Origin: Macrolepiota albuminosa
Taxonomy: Eukaryota; Basidiomycota; Agaricomycetes; Agaricales; Agaricaceae
Reading direction: 5' to 3'
DNA length: 64,000 nt
Assembly (NCBI GenBank): GCA_027475525.1
Contig: JAMWFC010000102.1
Location: 186,001 to 250,000 of the forward strand
Positions 1-10,800 of the stretch are shown piece after piece; positions within the stretch are counted from its first letter, which is position 1, and every line of letters begins with the position of its first letter. The notes below the pieces were generated by a model that did not search any database, was not told the origin of the DNA, and saw only the letters and a list, made by a program, of their open reading frames with translations. The translations under genes and the position numbers were made by a program.

Positions 1-709
1 TGTTCATGAGTAGATAGTGCCTATCTTGGCAGGTTTTCTCATTTTTTCAACTTTCAAGGAGCTGGAGGGGTCTCTGCTACTTCTGAACTATGTGTGGGTA
101 TCATCAGTTGTGATGAATACATCAATTCTTCAAGAGGTCTACCATCTTCAGATACACTAACATAGGTATTGTCTTCTTTAGTTAGTTGACTCGAATTCAA
201 AGACTAGGCAGGTACAAAAATTCTTTGAGGCACATCATCTTCTAGATATGTTCTGTATTGATTAAGTCACTAACTTTTTCAGTGAGTTTTCATTTGTGGC
301 AGTATCAACTTGAGCTAGTTCATTTGGAATATTGTTTTTGTAGAATTGTACATTTCAAGAGGTAATGAGCTTCTCATTTTTGAGATCTTCAAGTCAGTAA
401 CCCTTGGTTTCATTAGCCTACCATCCCAACATGTGTACATGCACAGCTCAAGTTTTGAGTTTACTATGTCAGACTTCCTTTGGAATGTAAGCTTAGCCAA
501 AGGATTCATATACTCAGAGATATGAAATGTCTGGTTTTTTGCCAGTCCTACTCTATTTTGTATATGGGATTTTTTCTTTCAGAGCCAAAGTGAGAGTAAT
601 TGACTGTATGTAAACAGCATATATAAATGCTTTGCCCCAATAATGTAGATTCATTCTTGCAGCATGTAGCATATTGTGGGTCATTTCCATCAGTACAGCT
701 ATAGCTTGT
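1..709 (-). pseudogene. Ty1/Copia integrase relic
   Basis: Minus-strand reading of about 553-709 gives a worn version of the integrase core C-terminal stretch of the Copia element at 37387-37701 (shared ILMEM/VLMEM, MLHA, YWG, AFLYAI-like words). Further down, 315-509 matches the integrase/RT linker of the same family (WWNDETKGY-like, here WDGRLMKP). Frames are broken throughout and no complete domain survives. The relic ends abruptly at 709, where the repeat at 710 begins, so a later insertion cut it. The stretch 1-300 is the acidic linker region with no recognisable motif. The assignment rests on comparison with the internal Copia copy and the element is certainly dead. Confidence 0.7.
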
Positions 710-1345
710 TGATAGGCTTCTGCTTGGACTGAGTGCATCAAGAGACATTACAGGCCTACCAGCACTTGTCAAGTCTGAAAACTCAAGCAACTTTCATTGA
801 CTTAGGACATCTCTGGCTATCAATTCTTAATGCAGGCTTCACTTAGCAATCTCAACTACCATTTACTATTATCAATTTCAAGGACTCAGAAGACTTAGAA
901 CTCATAAAAAGATAGCACTAGTGTGACTACAGGAAAGTGACTTTGACCAAACCATGATCAGTTCTAGAAGGGAATAGCATTAGGCAGAAGTATAAGAATT
1001 AATGTTGACAGGACAGAATATACTAAAGCCCAGCATTCTGGCCTATTAGAAGATGGAACAATGTTTAGTGCTGGAGATAGCACTTCTGAATTATAGCATC
1101 TGTCAAGGTTTTTCTGACCATAATTCAGAGTATCCTGGCCAATCAGATTTATATTAAAAAGTGAGCAGACTCATAATTTTAAGTAGTTTTAAAGTTGCCA
1201 CAGCCAATAGACTGTAACACCATTGATCACTATTAGCTATATGCTGCTAGGTTGCCATTAGCTGTAGCCACAAGGAGAGGTGCTAATTAGTAGTGCTGCA
1301 GATGGACTTATTTTTGAAATACAGTAGCATGTAGCATAAAAGACC
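710..1345 (+). repeat. diverged partial copy of the 1,022-bp LTR-like repeat
   Basis: It starts TGATAGGCTTCT, exactly like 28431, and stays alignable in blocks to about 1345 (for example the motifs near 1060, 1160 and 1290 match 28790, 28890 and 29010). Most differences replace CG in the other copy by TG or CA, suggesting deamination of methylated CpG. The right end present at 29452 is not found here. It sits inside the Copia integrase relic. Confidence 0.7.
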
Positions 1346-1759
1346 TGTTTGATAGCAAATTTATAGATGATGGCTCCATCAGAAGTTCAAAGAAGCAATC
1401 TTGGATATCCAAGGCTACAGGTTCTTATGGTGGTTTGAACTTGCAGAGAGATGATGAACATCCTGGACAAGAGGCTCTCACAGTGGTTCTAACTCACAAC
1501 AAACTAATGCATAATTGACAACGTCTAGACTGAGAAGTTTTAATGGTGGTTCAGACTCAAAGTATTACTACGTTACTATATTGATATTTACCTACGCTAT
1601 GAAATAGCTAAGGACACATTGCGTGAATGAGCCACGGTAGATCTAAAGAGCTATACTAATAAAGGGAAGTGGGGTAGCATCAAAACCCTTTTGGAGAAAG
1701 CTTGCCACCACTTCAGAGGAAATACACAGGATGTGCATGCACTATGACAAAATTAAGAT
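1346..1759. other. no gene seen
   Basis: AT-rich sequence between the LTR-like relic and the end of the LINE. No ORF, repeat or RNA signal was recognised; it probably holds decayed transposon sequence. Confidence 0.4.
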
Positions 1760-4574
1760 ACAGCGTCGTTAAAAACATACATCGGCCTCCTTCACCATGA
1801 TGCATTGAACTTGACCCCAAATCCGGCCAGCAAGGCAAATGGAGTGTAAATGCCAGGCTGATGCAAAGACCTGAGCCACCCAATTGAGTTTGACAGTGGA
1901 GGTATGATCAATAGGATTCGGATTAATCAGTGGAGTGACCTTGGGAACCCGACCTAAGTAAAAGGCCGAGCAGCACAGAGGCCAAACAGCAGGGTTATCA
2001 ATGAAAAGGGACTCAGCTGTGCATAACAGACCTCGAGCTCTGGCCGAGAACACTATTCCCTTCTCCATGAGTTCCTGGGACTTGTCATCTGTGTAGTGTA
2101 CCACCTTGCGTCGTGCCACGGCCCTGAAGGATGTGAACCTTGCATATTGAACAAAAATGTGATGGTCATCTTCCATGGCCAACATGCATCTGAACTGACA
2201 TAAATTTGATTCTGACTTACTCCTATCGAATAGCCGTTGTGCAGTCAGGAGTTGTCCAGAATGGGCATACAACTAAACTATTGCGGAGTAACACAAAAGC
2301 ACTTAAAGATACAGGAACTCGGGAGGTGCACCTGAGTCATACATGAGACGACGAAGTCGTAATCCCAGGCTGAATTCTAAGTCCTGAGCAGTCCTATAAG
2401 TGCCCACCCAGTCGATGAACGTCCAAATGTTTGACTCAATCCATCCATCCACAGAAGAATGCAAGGTAAAGTCGTCCATTGCAAAAGTAGGAACTGGGGC
2501 TAGGGGTGTGTCAGTATCACTCTGCACACTTACCGCATAGCAGTCCACCGCATCATTCAAGATTGATGGGAGAGTGTTTAGTTTCAAATGACCTTTCATG
2601 TAGAGAATCTTGGTGGTTTTATCCTTCAGTAGCGAACATATCCATCTGTAGTAGGAGCAGCTGTTCATATGTCTTAGTTGTGCCTCCACACTGACGGTGG
2701 TGTTGCTGTCCTTGATCAGTCTGACCAAATTCAGATGATCTATGTAGATCAATGTTCTGGGGGTCTTGTTGTCGGTTACGACCAGCCCTGCAACCAGACC
2801 TGTCAGTTCACCCTGAAGGATTGATATGTTCCTACCCGTCAGCCTGAGCGCAACAGACTTGGGGTCTGTGAGTGCTGCTGTGACTGATTTCTCGTCCAGA
2901 ATACCAGCAGATGGCAGTATCATGGACCCATCTGTACCCTATTTGTTGGAGTAGAGGGCCTCCTGGATAGGGAGAAGTGGGCCAAGCGAAGCCAATGACT
3001 TGATGTATACCTCTATGTGTATTCTTCTGACATTTCATGGGAGAAGTAAGTCGGGATCTCCATCAAACAGCATTCCAACCTCAGCACATGCCAGAGCCTC
3101 GCTCATCAGTTGCCAGTTCTTCTTCTAAGCAGGTGACCACCTCTCAGGAGGAATCAGACGAGCTATGAAGGTAGTCTGGTTTCCGTTGAGGACCGCCCAA
3201 TGACCCACATGCTTAAGTAGTTAAACGCCCATTGCCTTGACCGATCTGACGACATGGCCTGATGGGGGTTCTGGCCATTGTAAATAGGGCTTGACCCTTG
3301 AGATTGCATGAGACAATAAACAGTCTCCTGCCAGTATGTGGCTCTGGTCAGTGATGCGTAATGAGAGTTTGCACTTAGCTAGATGTTCCTGCACAAATAT
3401 CCATGCTAATGGCATGGAGCCAATGTAGCAAGTGAAAGTTTGATGAAGGCCCTGCCTGTCCAATGGGTATACACAACCATTGGATCTGGCAAGTCCAGTC
3501 AGCCAGGGTCACTTGCGCCATGTACCTGTATGCCACAATGTGATGGTTGAGGTCTCTCGCCAATCTATCTATGACGATGCCTGCATTGATCCGGGTGATG
3601 GATGGGAACTCCATTCCACCTAGATTAATTGGGGTAGACGCAATTAGCAAAGATGGGCAGAAAGGAAAGCCCAGCATTCCATGGACTCAATGCACGATCT
3701 ATTGATCCAGTCTGACAGCGTCGGCGTGTGCAATCGGCTGAAGTAAAAGCAACGCCCAACATCTTGAAATCACATTTTGGGATATGATTTTGCATATGAG
3801 TATGAATGGTGTTCAAATTGAGAAGCTGGGAAATGAAAAGGCATCAATGATATTAAGTAGTTCGGCATACCTAGTTCCAGGATCGTCAACTTGTGTTTGT
3901 GGAAAACTTAACTCGTCTACAAAAACTGGCACCTTGTGCTCAGTGACTATCCATGGGTCCACTCCAGTTTCAGTCAAGATTGAGGGAAACTTGAGAGTCT
4001 TGAGCGTTGAACCCGAGCAGTTTAACACATGTGCCGTGGTCTTTTCCCATGAGGTCAGCCAGCCATACACATACTGGAAGTGTTCTATTTCCAGAATGAA
4101 TCTGCACAGACCCTCATGTGTTTTTGCTACTAGATAACTGTCATTAGTTGCATCCGTCATCACCACCGTCATGGAAAGGCCATCGTCAGGCAGATGAGGG
4201 TCAGCAGCCCGATTAGAGAGGCTCGTTATAGTCACCGCATCTGGATCAGATTTTGCAATATTGTCTAAATATCTATGCCTCAAACTCGTAGTGAGGGTTG
4301 ATTTGAATGGGAATATAGGTCCGCCTTGTTTGGTGACTCCTTCAACAAAAATGGGTTTAGCTATACCAAATGCAGTGTGGAAAAAACACTTAGTGTGAGC
4401 CTGCGCTGCCCTGTCCAAGTTGCAGATTGAAGATGGGAGACCATAGACAGCACAGGCATCGTAGAAACCTTCAGGGGACAGGTAATCAAAGCCCTTCATT
4501 TGGTCTCTCTTTAGGAGGTAGAGCTCAGTGTTGTTCCTTTGGGACCATGTCTTGAGCCCACATAGGAAGCTCAT
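1760..4574 (-). pseudogene. LINE ORF2, 3' half (RT core, RNase H, C-terminal zinc motif)
   Basis: This is the downstream half of a non-LTR retrotransposon polyprotein. 3813-4574 encodes RT palm motifs: the KGFDYLSPEGFYDA block, a GVTKQGGPIFPF form of the xxQGDxxSPxLF motif, and MTDATNDSY where FxDD is expected, so the catalytic pair looks altered or belongs to a divergent subfamily. 2924-3812 holds frame-broken thumb and connection sequence. 2303-2923 resembles RNase H (LQGELTGLVAGL, then YIDHLNLVRL). 1769-2272 has a terminal zinc-like CQFRC...DDHHIF motif and the PxxWPL and YLGxVPKxTPLI words of agaricomycete LINEs. Several stops and frame changes make it non-functional. The upstream half lies at 15934-20159 and the frame is continuous if the 77-bp block shared by 4498-4574 and 15934-16010 is counted once. 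Confidence 0.8.
4498..4574. repeat. 77-bp block repeated at 15934-16010 (left copy)
   Basis: Identical over exactly 77 bp to 15934-16010; the bases just outside differ on both sides. It is LINE coding sequence flanking Gypsy-I copy b. It is far longer than an LTR-element target duplication and equals the length of the tandem duplications elsewhere in the Gypsy-I copies. Confidence 0.95.
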
Positions 4575-5504
4575 TGTCAGGTTCCGCTGACGACGGGGGC
4601 CTCCGGGGGCAAGCGGGTCCTTACGAGGCGGACTCGAAGTCTACGGAGAGTCTCCGGGTGAGTTCCGGAGTTTCTTGGGTGGGGCGCGGGGTGGCTACGG
4701 AGCGCCGGAGTTCGTAGGAGAAGGTAGGGCAGGATCCCGGGCTAAGTCCGGAATACGAGGCGGGGTGGGCGGAGCCTTGTTAGGGCAGAGGGTGATCGAG
4801 ACTGAGACCGGGAGACTGAGACGGGAACCGGGAGACTAAGTTAGAATTGAAGTGAGACTTTTAAAGGGCCGGGAGACTTGAGAGAGTAAGACAGATAGAT
4901 TGAGACAAGTATCAAATGGACAAGAGAGTATAGAGACGAGTTTATAGCAATATCAAGACTACCGTAACGTACTACGAGCTGCGGGTTAAGTACCAGGTGC
5001 CGGCTGAGCTCCGGCCCCCTGGGTAAGGTCCGTACCCCTCCCATGTGGTGCATCCCGTGCGGCGTATTGTCCCGGTGTCAGTCCTCTGCGGTCGGGTAGT
5101 CCCGGGGGGCGCAGATGGGTTGCGGTGTATTGCCCGGGTTCGGGAGTGGCGCCGGGAGGGCGGCGTCAAGTGGGGGGCGGCCTCCGGCATGATCGATCGG
5201 GGCTTGGGGCGGCGTCCGGGGCACGTGGCGCGTTGGCGGGGCTTCGGGCCTGGTCGGCCTCCGGCATGATCGATCGGGGCTTGGGGCGGCGTCCGGGGCA
5301 CGTGGCGCGTTGGCGGGGCTTCGGGCCTTATCCGGGGGTCGAGCATCGGGTTGGGCCGGGTCGGCCCTGGTCGGGGTGGTCTCGGGTTTAGTCGGTCTTG
5401 TCCCGATGTGTTCCGGGGGCGCGCTGGGGGGGTTGGGTTTCATGGGAGGGGTTCCAGGCAGGACTTACTGGGGGGTCGGGGTGGCGCAGGCGTGGCTCGT
5501 GACA
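4575..5504 (-). repeat. Gypsy-I b 3' LTR (930 bp)
   Basis: Bounded by TGTCA...TGACA inverted ends. The inner end is fixed by the adjoining PPT complement (5505-5518). It contains AATATCAAGACT at 4949-4960, whose reverse complement is the putative transcript start complementary to the PBS. It carries a period-77 tandem duplication at 5178-5331. Confidence 0.9.
5178..5331. repeat. 77-bp-period tandem duplication in LTR
   Basis: Two adjacent copies (5178-5251 and 5255-5328 identical, period 77, last three bases of the unit differ). The same duplication occurs in the other LTR around 15680-15833. Confidence 0.9.
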
Positions 5505-5653
5505 TCACCCCCTCCTTTAGCGCTGAGTCCCTACGAGGCGTTGGGGGAAGTGCCCTTCTTCGTGGGAGCCGAATTCTGACATCACCCCCTCCTTTAGCGC
5601 TGAGTCCCTACGAGGCGTTGGGGGAAGTGCCCTTCTTCGTGGGAGCCGAATTC
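5500..5653. repeat. exact 77-bp tandem duplication at LTR/PPT boundary
   Basis: 5500-5576 is repeated exactly at 5577-5653. The unit begins with the last five bases of the LTR plus the PPT, so a second fragmentary LTR end and PPT appear at 5577. Confidence 0.95.
5505..5518 (-). promoter_or_regulatory. polypurine tract of Gypsy-I b
   Basis: On the minus strand AAAGGAGGGGGTGA directly precedes the 3' LTR, the normal place for the plus-strand DNA primer. The equivalent in copy a is at 32028-32042. Confidence 0.85.
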
Positions 5654-5731
5654 GAAGTTTCGAAGGTTGATGCCATCAGTCGGGGGGCTAGAAAAGGGCA
5701 GCGTCAGTCCTGGGAGGCTCCCCGTCTTCTC

Positions 5732-7656
5732 ATGTCGCGCGAACAGACGCCTCTCCGCTCCCCAACCCCTCCCCCGGCCGGGGATAACTCCCTGGCCGCC
5801 TGGGAGGAGTACGATGCGCGTCGGAGCGCTTACGAGGGGCGCCGGGACCGCCGGCACATCGAAGAACTTGCCCGTGAGTATTCCAGCGAGGTTCTCGCGA
5901 TACTGCTGACGTTATCCCGTCGCAGGGAGGATTTCCCAAGCTTCGGACCCGGCACCGGTCGCCGGGCCCTCGACAGTCCAGTCCCCTTCCGTCCCCGTCC
6001 CCTCGGTCCGAGTCGAGCGGCGACCCACCCTCGGTGTGGGCCAAGTATGGGAGGTTCCGGTTGTCCAGCGGATCCCCCAAGCCCAGGTGACGGCTGAACA
6101 GTTTGCGACGGCTCAGGGGCGACATCGGGGGCCGCCGGAACGAGCTTGGTGCGAGGCGGCGGGTCCGGTGCGTGGGTCTGCCTTCCGAGAGATGTCTGCT
6201 GACCCCCGTAGTGTGTGATGTGTGCGCGCCGGGGGGTATCTTGCGTCTTCGAGGAGCCTACGGCGGGGTCCCGCCGGGATACCTCCATGTGCGTGGCGTG
6301 CCGCCTTCGACACGAGAGGTGTTCGGTGGTGTTGGCGTGGCGGGCGCGCTGCATGGCCCGGGAGCAGGGATGGGACGAGGATTGGGTAATGGAGAGGCTG
6401 CGGGAGAGCCCGGGGACCAGGGCCCGAGCCAGGGGGTCCCCGGAGGCTGGGGCTGAGGGGGTTAGAGTCGCGCGTCGCCGTCCCCGCGGGCGTCGTGCGG
6501 TTGCACCGCGGGTTGTTCCGGAGTCGTCGCCATCGGAGTCGCCCCCGCCCCGGCGGGTGGATAAGGGCAAGCGACGGGCCCAGGAGTCATCGGACGGGGA
6601 GGACGCGCCCCCCGCTCAGCGTCCCGGGGTTGACAAGGGCAAGCGACGGGCCCGGGACTCGCCGGATGAGGACGACGCGCCCCCTGCCCAACGTCGCCGA
6701 GGGTCTCCAGGGATTGGGGTCGCGGGTCCTTCGAGCCTCCCGGGACGAGTGTTTTCCCCCGGCTCTGGTCGCCCGGTGCCAGGCCTATCTCGCGTGCCCG
6801 GGGCAGAGGGGGACCTTGCTGCCTCCCGCCGTCAGCTCGAGGAGGCTGGTGCTCGGGAACGCCACCTGCTGTCGCGGCTCCGGGACGTCATCGAGGAAGG
6901 CCAGCGGGAGCGGCAGGCGAGGGAGGGATTGCAGGAGGAGATGGGCGTGGTCGTGCGGGCCCGGGAGGCCTTGGAGGCGGAGGTAGCGGGCTTGAGGGCC
7001 CGCTTGGAGCAAGGGGACGGGGTAGGGTCAGGGCAGGTGGTGTCGGAGACGCGGGAGGCAGAGTTGAGGGAGTTGCTGGGGAGGGTGGAGGGAGCCCAGG
7101 CGACCCTGGTGCGTCGGCGGGGCTGGCTGGTGGGGAGCGTGGCAGCCGCCCGTGGCGAGGCCATGCGTGAGTGACCTTGCGCTCGTCCCGGGGTTTCGGC
7201 TGACCCTATTTTAGGTTGGGCTCGAGAACACCGCCTCCTGCTGGACGGGGGGGCTTCGGCGTACGCCTTCGTCCAGCAGGGTCTTGCAGCAACGCCGGGG
7301 CTGTCGTCGACGGAGGTGAACCGAGGGTTGGAGCAGTGGGGACGATTACTGGCGGCCCACCGGAGGCGCAATGTAATCGTTCCGGGGTCGTGGGTGGAGA
7401 TGGCGGCGGACGCGGGGGAGCCCCTCCCCTCATACGAGGAGCGGGTGGCCGCGGTCGTGTCGTCGATGGAGGCTGCGATGGGGGCTCCCCCGGCGGCCCC
7501 GGAGTCGGGGGTGTCGAGGGAGGCGTCCGGTAGTGGGGCGGGGGCGAGGCTGCGATGGGGGCTCCCCCGGCGGCCCCGGAGTCGGGGGTGTCGAGGGAGG
7601 CGTCCGGTAGTGGGGCGGGGGCGTCGGGGAGCGCCGGAGGGCCGTCGAGGTCGTAG
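5732..7656 (+). CDS. antisense Zn2Cys6-like protein gene of Gypsy-I b (4 exons)
   Basis: Encoded opposite to gag-pol, between pol and the 3' LTR. Proposed exons are 5732-5873, 5926-6167, 6212-7166 and 7215-7656. The introns (52, 44 and 48 bp) have GTGAGT/GTGCGT donors, CTGAC branch sites and CAG/TAG acceptors, in phases 1, 0 and 1. The protein (about 567 aa with the 77-bp repeat at 7469-7622 counted once; as assembled the frame runs to 7711) has an MSREQTP start, a Pro-rich segment and a C-X2-C-X6-C-X15-C-X2-C-X6-C array at residues 129-165. Two basic DKGKRRA motifs and a heptad-like coiled coil follow. The start was chosen because it aligns with copy a. The cysteine spacing fits fungal Zn2Cys6 DNA-binding clusters with a long loop; function is inferred only. 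Transcription probably starts in or beside the LTR read antisense. Confidence 0.75.
7469..7622. repeat. 77-bp tandem duplication in antisense exon 4
   Basis: 7469-7545 is repeated at 7546-7622 with a one-base chance extension. It shifts the exon-4 frame near the C-terminus; with one copy a TAG stop occurs at 7654-7656. Confidence 0.95.
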
Positions 7657-7744
7657 GGGCGTCTCGGTAATCGTTTTTTTCTTCTTTTTGCTTCTTGGGC
7701 ATTGTATTTAGTGTAATAGTAGTAGCGTGTATATAAGTGTCTGG

Positions 7745-7746
<2 letters not shown>

Positions 7747-7781
<35 letters not shown>
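7747..7781. repeat. T35 homopolymer
   Basis: Thirty-five consecutive T on the plus strand (A35 in the direction of pol), between the convergent 3' ends of pol and the antisense gene. Copy a has no such run at the equivalent place. Confidence 0.95.
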
Positions 7782-7782
<1 letters not shown>

Positions 7783-7897
7783 GTAAGCAGGGGGAATAAG
7801 AGTCGGAGGAAAAGGATGAGGAAACTTATGGGTGGGAGTTGAATCCCGGGTGAATCCAGAGGCAGGGGTTACGCCCTTGTAGGCCGTCTGTGGGATT

Positions 7898-10800
7898 TCA
7901 GCCCCGGGGGGCGCGGGGCTTGCCGGGGTGGGCCTGGTGGAACTCCCGGAGCTTGTCGGGGGCGGTCCTCAGGTTTCCCGCGGGTTCCCAGGTGTCGTCT
8001 TCTGGTCCGTAGCCGACCCATCGTACGAGGTAGTTTACCCGTCCGCGGATGATTCGGGAGTCGAGGACATGATCCACCTCGTAGTGGTACTCGTCGTCTA
8101 CTTCGAGGGGCGGAGGTCGGTCGGGGCGTTGTCCCGGGAGCGGGTCCGGGGCGTGTCTCTCGAGGAGTCGGACGTGGAACACGGGGTGCAGCCCCTTGAG
8201 GCCCGGAGGGAGGTCGAGCCGGTAGGCGTGGGAAGATACCTTCCGGACGATCTTGAAGGGGCCGAAGCGTTTGTGGTCGAGTTTCACTGAGGGGCGCCGG
8301 GTCCGGAGGTTGCGTCGGTCGAGCCAGACTAGGGTCCCGGGGGGCCAGTCGGGCGTGTTTTCCCGCCGGGGGTTCGCATGCTTGGAGTAGGCCTTATTCG
8401 CGACGTCGATCTCACTCCGGAGGAATTCGTGGAGGTCCCGGAGGTCCTGGGCCGCTTCATGGGCAGCGTGGGCCGGGATATCCCGGAGGGATAGGGTCAA
8501 CCGGGGGTGGTATCCCTTGTTCGCGAAGAAAGGGGACACCCCGGTGGCGGAGTGGGGGGTGTTGTTATAAGTGAACTCGGCGAGAGGGAGTTCAGCGCGC
8601 CAGTCGTTCTGGAGGTAATTGACGTAGATCCGGAGGTACTGTTCGAGGGTCTGGTTGACGCGTTCGGTCTGGCCGTCGGTCTCCGGGTGGTAAGCGGTCG
8701 ACAGGTTGGTTCGGACGCTGAGGGCCTTGCACAAGGACGTCCAGAACTTCGAGACGAAGAGGGGGCCTCGGTCGGAGACGATGTCGTCAGGTAGTCCGTG
8801 CTTCGAGAACACGTGCTCGAGGAAGAGCCGGGCGAATCTCGGGGCGTCGTCGGTGGTGTGGCACGGGACGAAGATGGCCTGCTTAGTGAGTCTGCAGACA
8901 ATGACGAGGATGGCATCGTACCCTTCCGATTCCGGGAGCTCGACGATGTGATCCATGGAGATGGATGACCACGGGCGCTTCCCCACGGGCAGGGGCTTAA
9001 GGAGTCCGTAGGGGCGGTGCCGGGGGACTTTGGCCCGGAGACAGGGTTCGCACGCGCGGACGTACCGGGTGACGTCCTTCTTCATTCCTGGCCAGAAGTA
9101 AGTCCGGGAGATAAGTTGGAGTGTTTTGCGGATTCCCGGGTGGCCACGGAGCTTGTGGTCGTGGTGCTGTCGGAGGATGTCGAGGCGTACATGCTTGAAG
9201 TCCGGGGCGTAGATGCGGCCGTCCCGGAGGAGCATTTTGTTATCCGGAGAGAGGGTAAAGGAGGGGTCGGGGCTTCGTCCGTCGGGGGAGTTGTTCCGGG
9301 GGTCGTGCTGGGCGAAGTAGCTATCTTGGGGGGCGTCCCGAACCTGCCTCAGGATGCCTTCTTCGTTCAGGACTATCACCGCGTTGAGGTGTTCGGGAGG
9401 GATCACCACGCGGTGGTTGAAGGCGTTTCGCTCGGCCTCGAAGGATTTCTTGGGGTAGACGTCGGGTCGTCGGGTGAGGGCATCGGGCTTGGCTCCGAGT
9501 CGTCCGGGACGGTAGTGGATGGTAAAATCGTACTCCGAGAGGACCTCAGACCATCGGGCTTGTCGGCGGCTGAGGAGCTTGGTGGTCGTGAAGTACTGCA
9601 GGTTATTATGGTCCGAGTAGACTTGGATCCGATGCGGGGTACCCTCGAGGTAAGCTCGCCACTGCTTGAAGGCTTCGACAATCGCGAGGAGTTCCTTGTC
9701 GTAGATGTCGTAATTGAGCTCGGCCGGGATCATTGATCGGGTGTAAAAAGCCACGGGTCGGAGTTCCTGGTTGTCCGGCTCCATTTGCGAGAGGATGCCC
9801 GCGATGGCATAGTCGGAGGCGTCGCACTCCAGGACAACCGGGAGGGCGGGGTCGTAGTGCCGGAGGATCGGGGCTGAAGTGAAAACTTCCTTGAGTAAGG
9901 TGAACGCGCTTTGGCACTTACTGTCCCACCCCCAGGGGGTGTCCTTCCGGGTTAGCCGGTTGAGGGCCTTGGTGATACCGGAGTAGTTGTCGATGAAGCG
10001 CCGGTAGAAGTTTGCGAACCCGAGGAAGGATTGCACTTCCTTGACGTTTTTCGGAGGTGGCCAGTTGAGGATTGCTTCGACCTTTGCGGGGTCCATGCGA
10101 ACTCCGTCCGGGGTGACGATGACGCCGAGATATTCGACCTCCGTAGTGTGGAACGAGCACTTCTCCGGTTTCGCGTGTAGGTTGTGACTTCGGAGGCGTT
10201 CGAGAACTTGCCGGACGTGGACTCGATGTTCGTCGAGGGAGTCCGAATAGATCAGGATGTCGTCCAGGTAGACAATGACGAAGACGTCGTTCATGTCGTG
10301 GAAGATGTCGTTCATGAAGTACTGGAAAGTCGCGGGGGAGTTAGTCATTCCGAATGGCATTACCAGATATTCAAAGAGGCCGTAACGGGTGCGGAAGGCC
10401 GTTTTCCATTCGTGTCCCGGGGCAATCCGGACGTTGTTGTAGCCCGACCGGAGGTCGATCTTTGAGTAAACCTTGGCTTTGCTGAGTCGGTCGACGAGGT
10501 CTCCGATGAGGGGTAGGGGGTATCGGTTCTTCTTGGTGATCTTGTTCAAGCCCCGGTAGTCGACGCAGAGGCGGAGTGATCCGTCCTTCTTCTTGGCGAA
10601 GAGAACCGGTGCGCCGGCCGCGGAGATCGAGGCGCGAATGAAACCCTTACCGAGCATGTCGTCGAGGTAGTCCTTGAGTGCCCGGAGCTCGACCTCGGAC
10701 ATGTTGTAGACTTTGCCGAGCGGGGGGCTCGCGCCGTCTTCGAGGTCGATCTTGTGGTCGTACGGCCGGTGCGGGGGGAGATCCTTGGCGCTACCTTCGG

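Noticed and set aside
4841..5053. Minus-strand 70-codon ORF in the LTR (also at 15343)
   Set aside because: Lies in LTR control sequence, repeated only because the LTR is repeated; no family.
5830..6570. Long minus-strand open frames over 5830-6570 and similar GC-rich shadows
   Set aside because: High-GC sequence gives long spurious frames; no motifs, and the plus-strand spliced gene explains the region.
9017..9736. Plus-strand 239-codon frame inside pol
   Set aside because: Exact shadow of RNase H/integrase coding sequence on the other strand.
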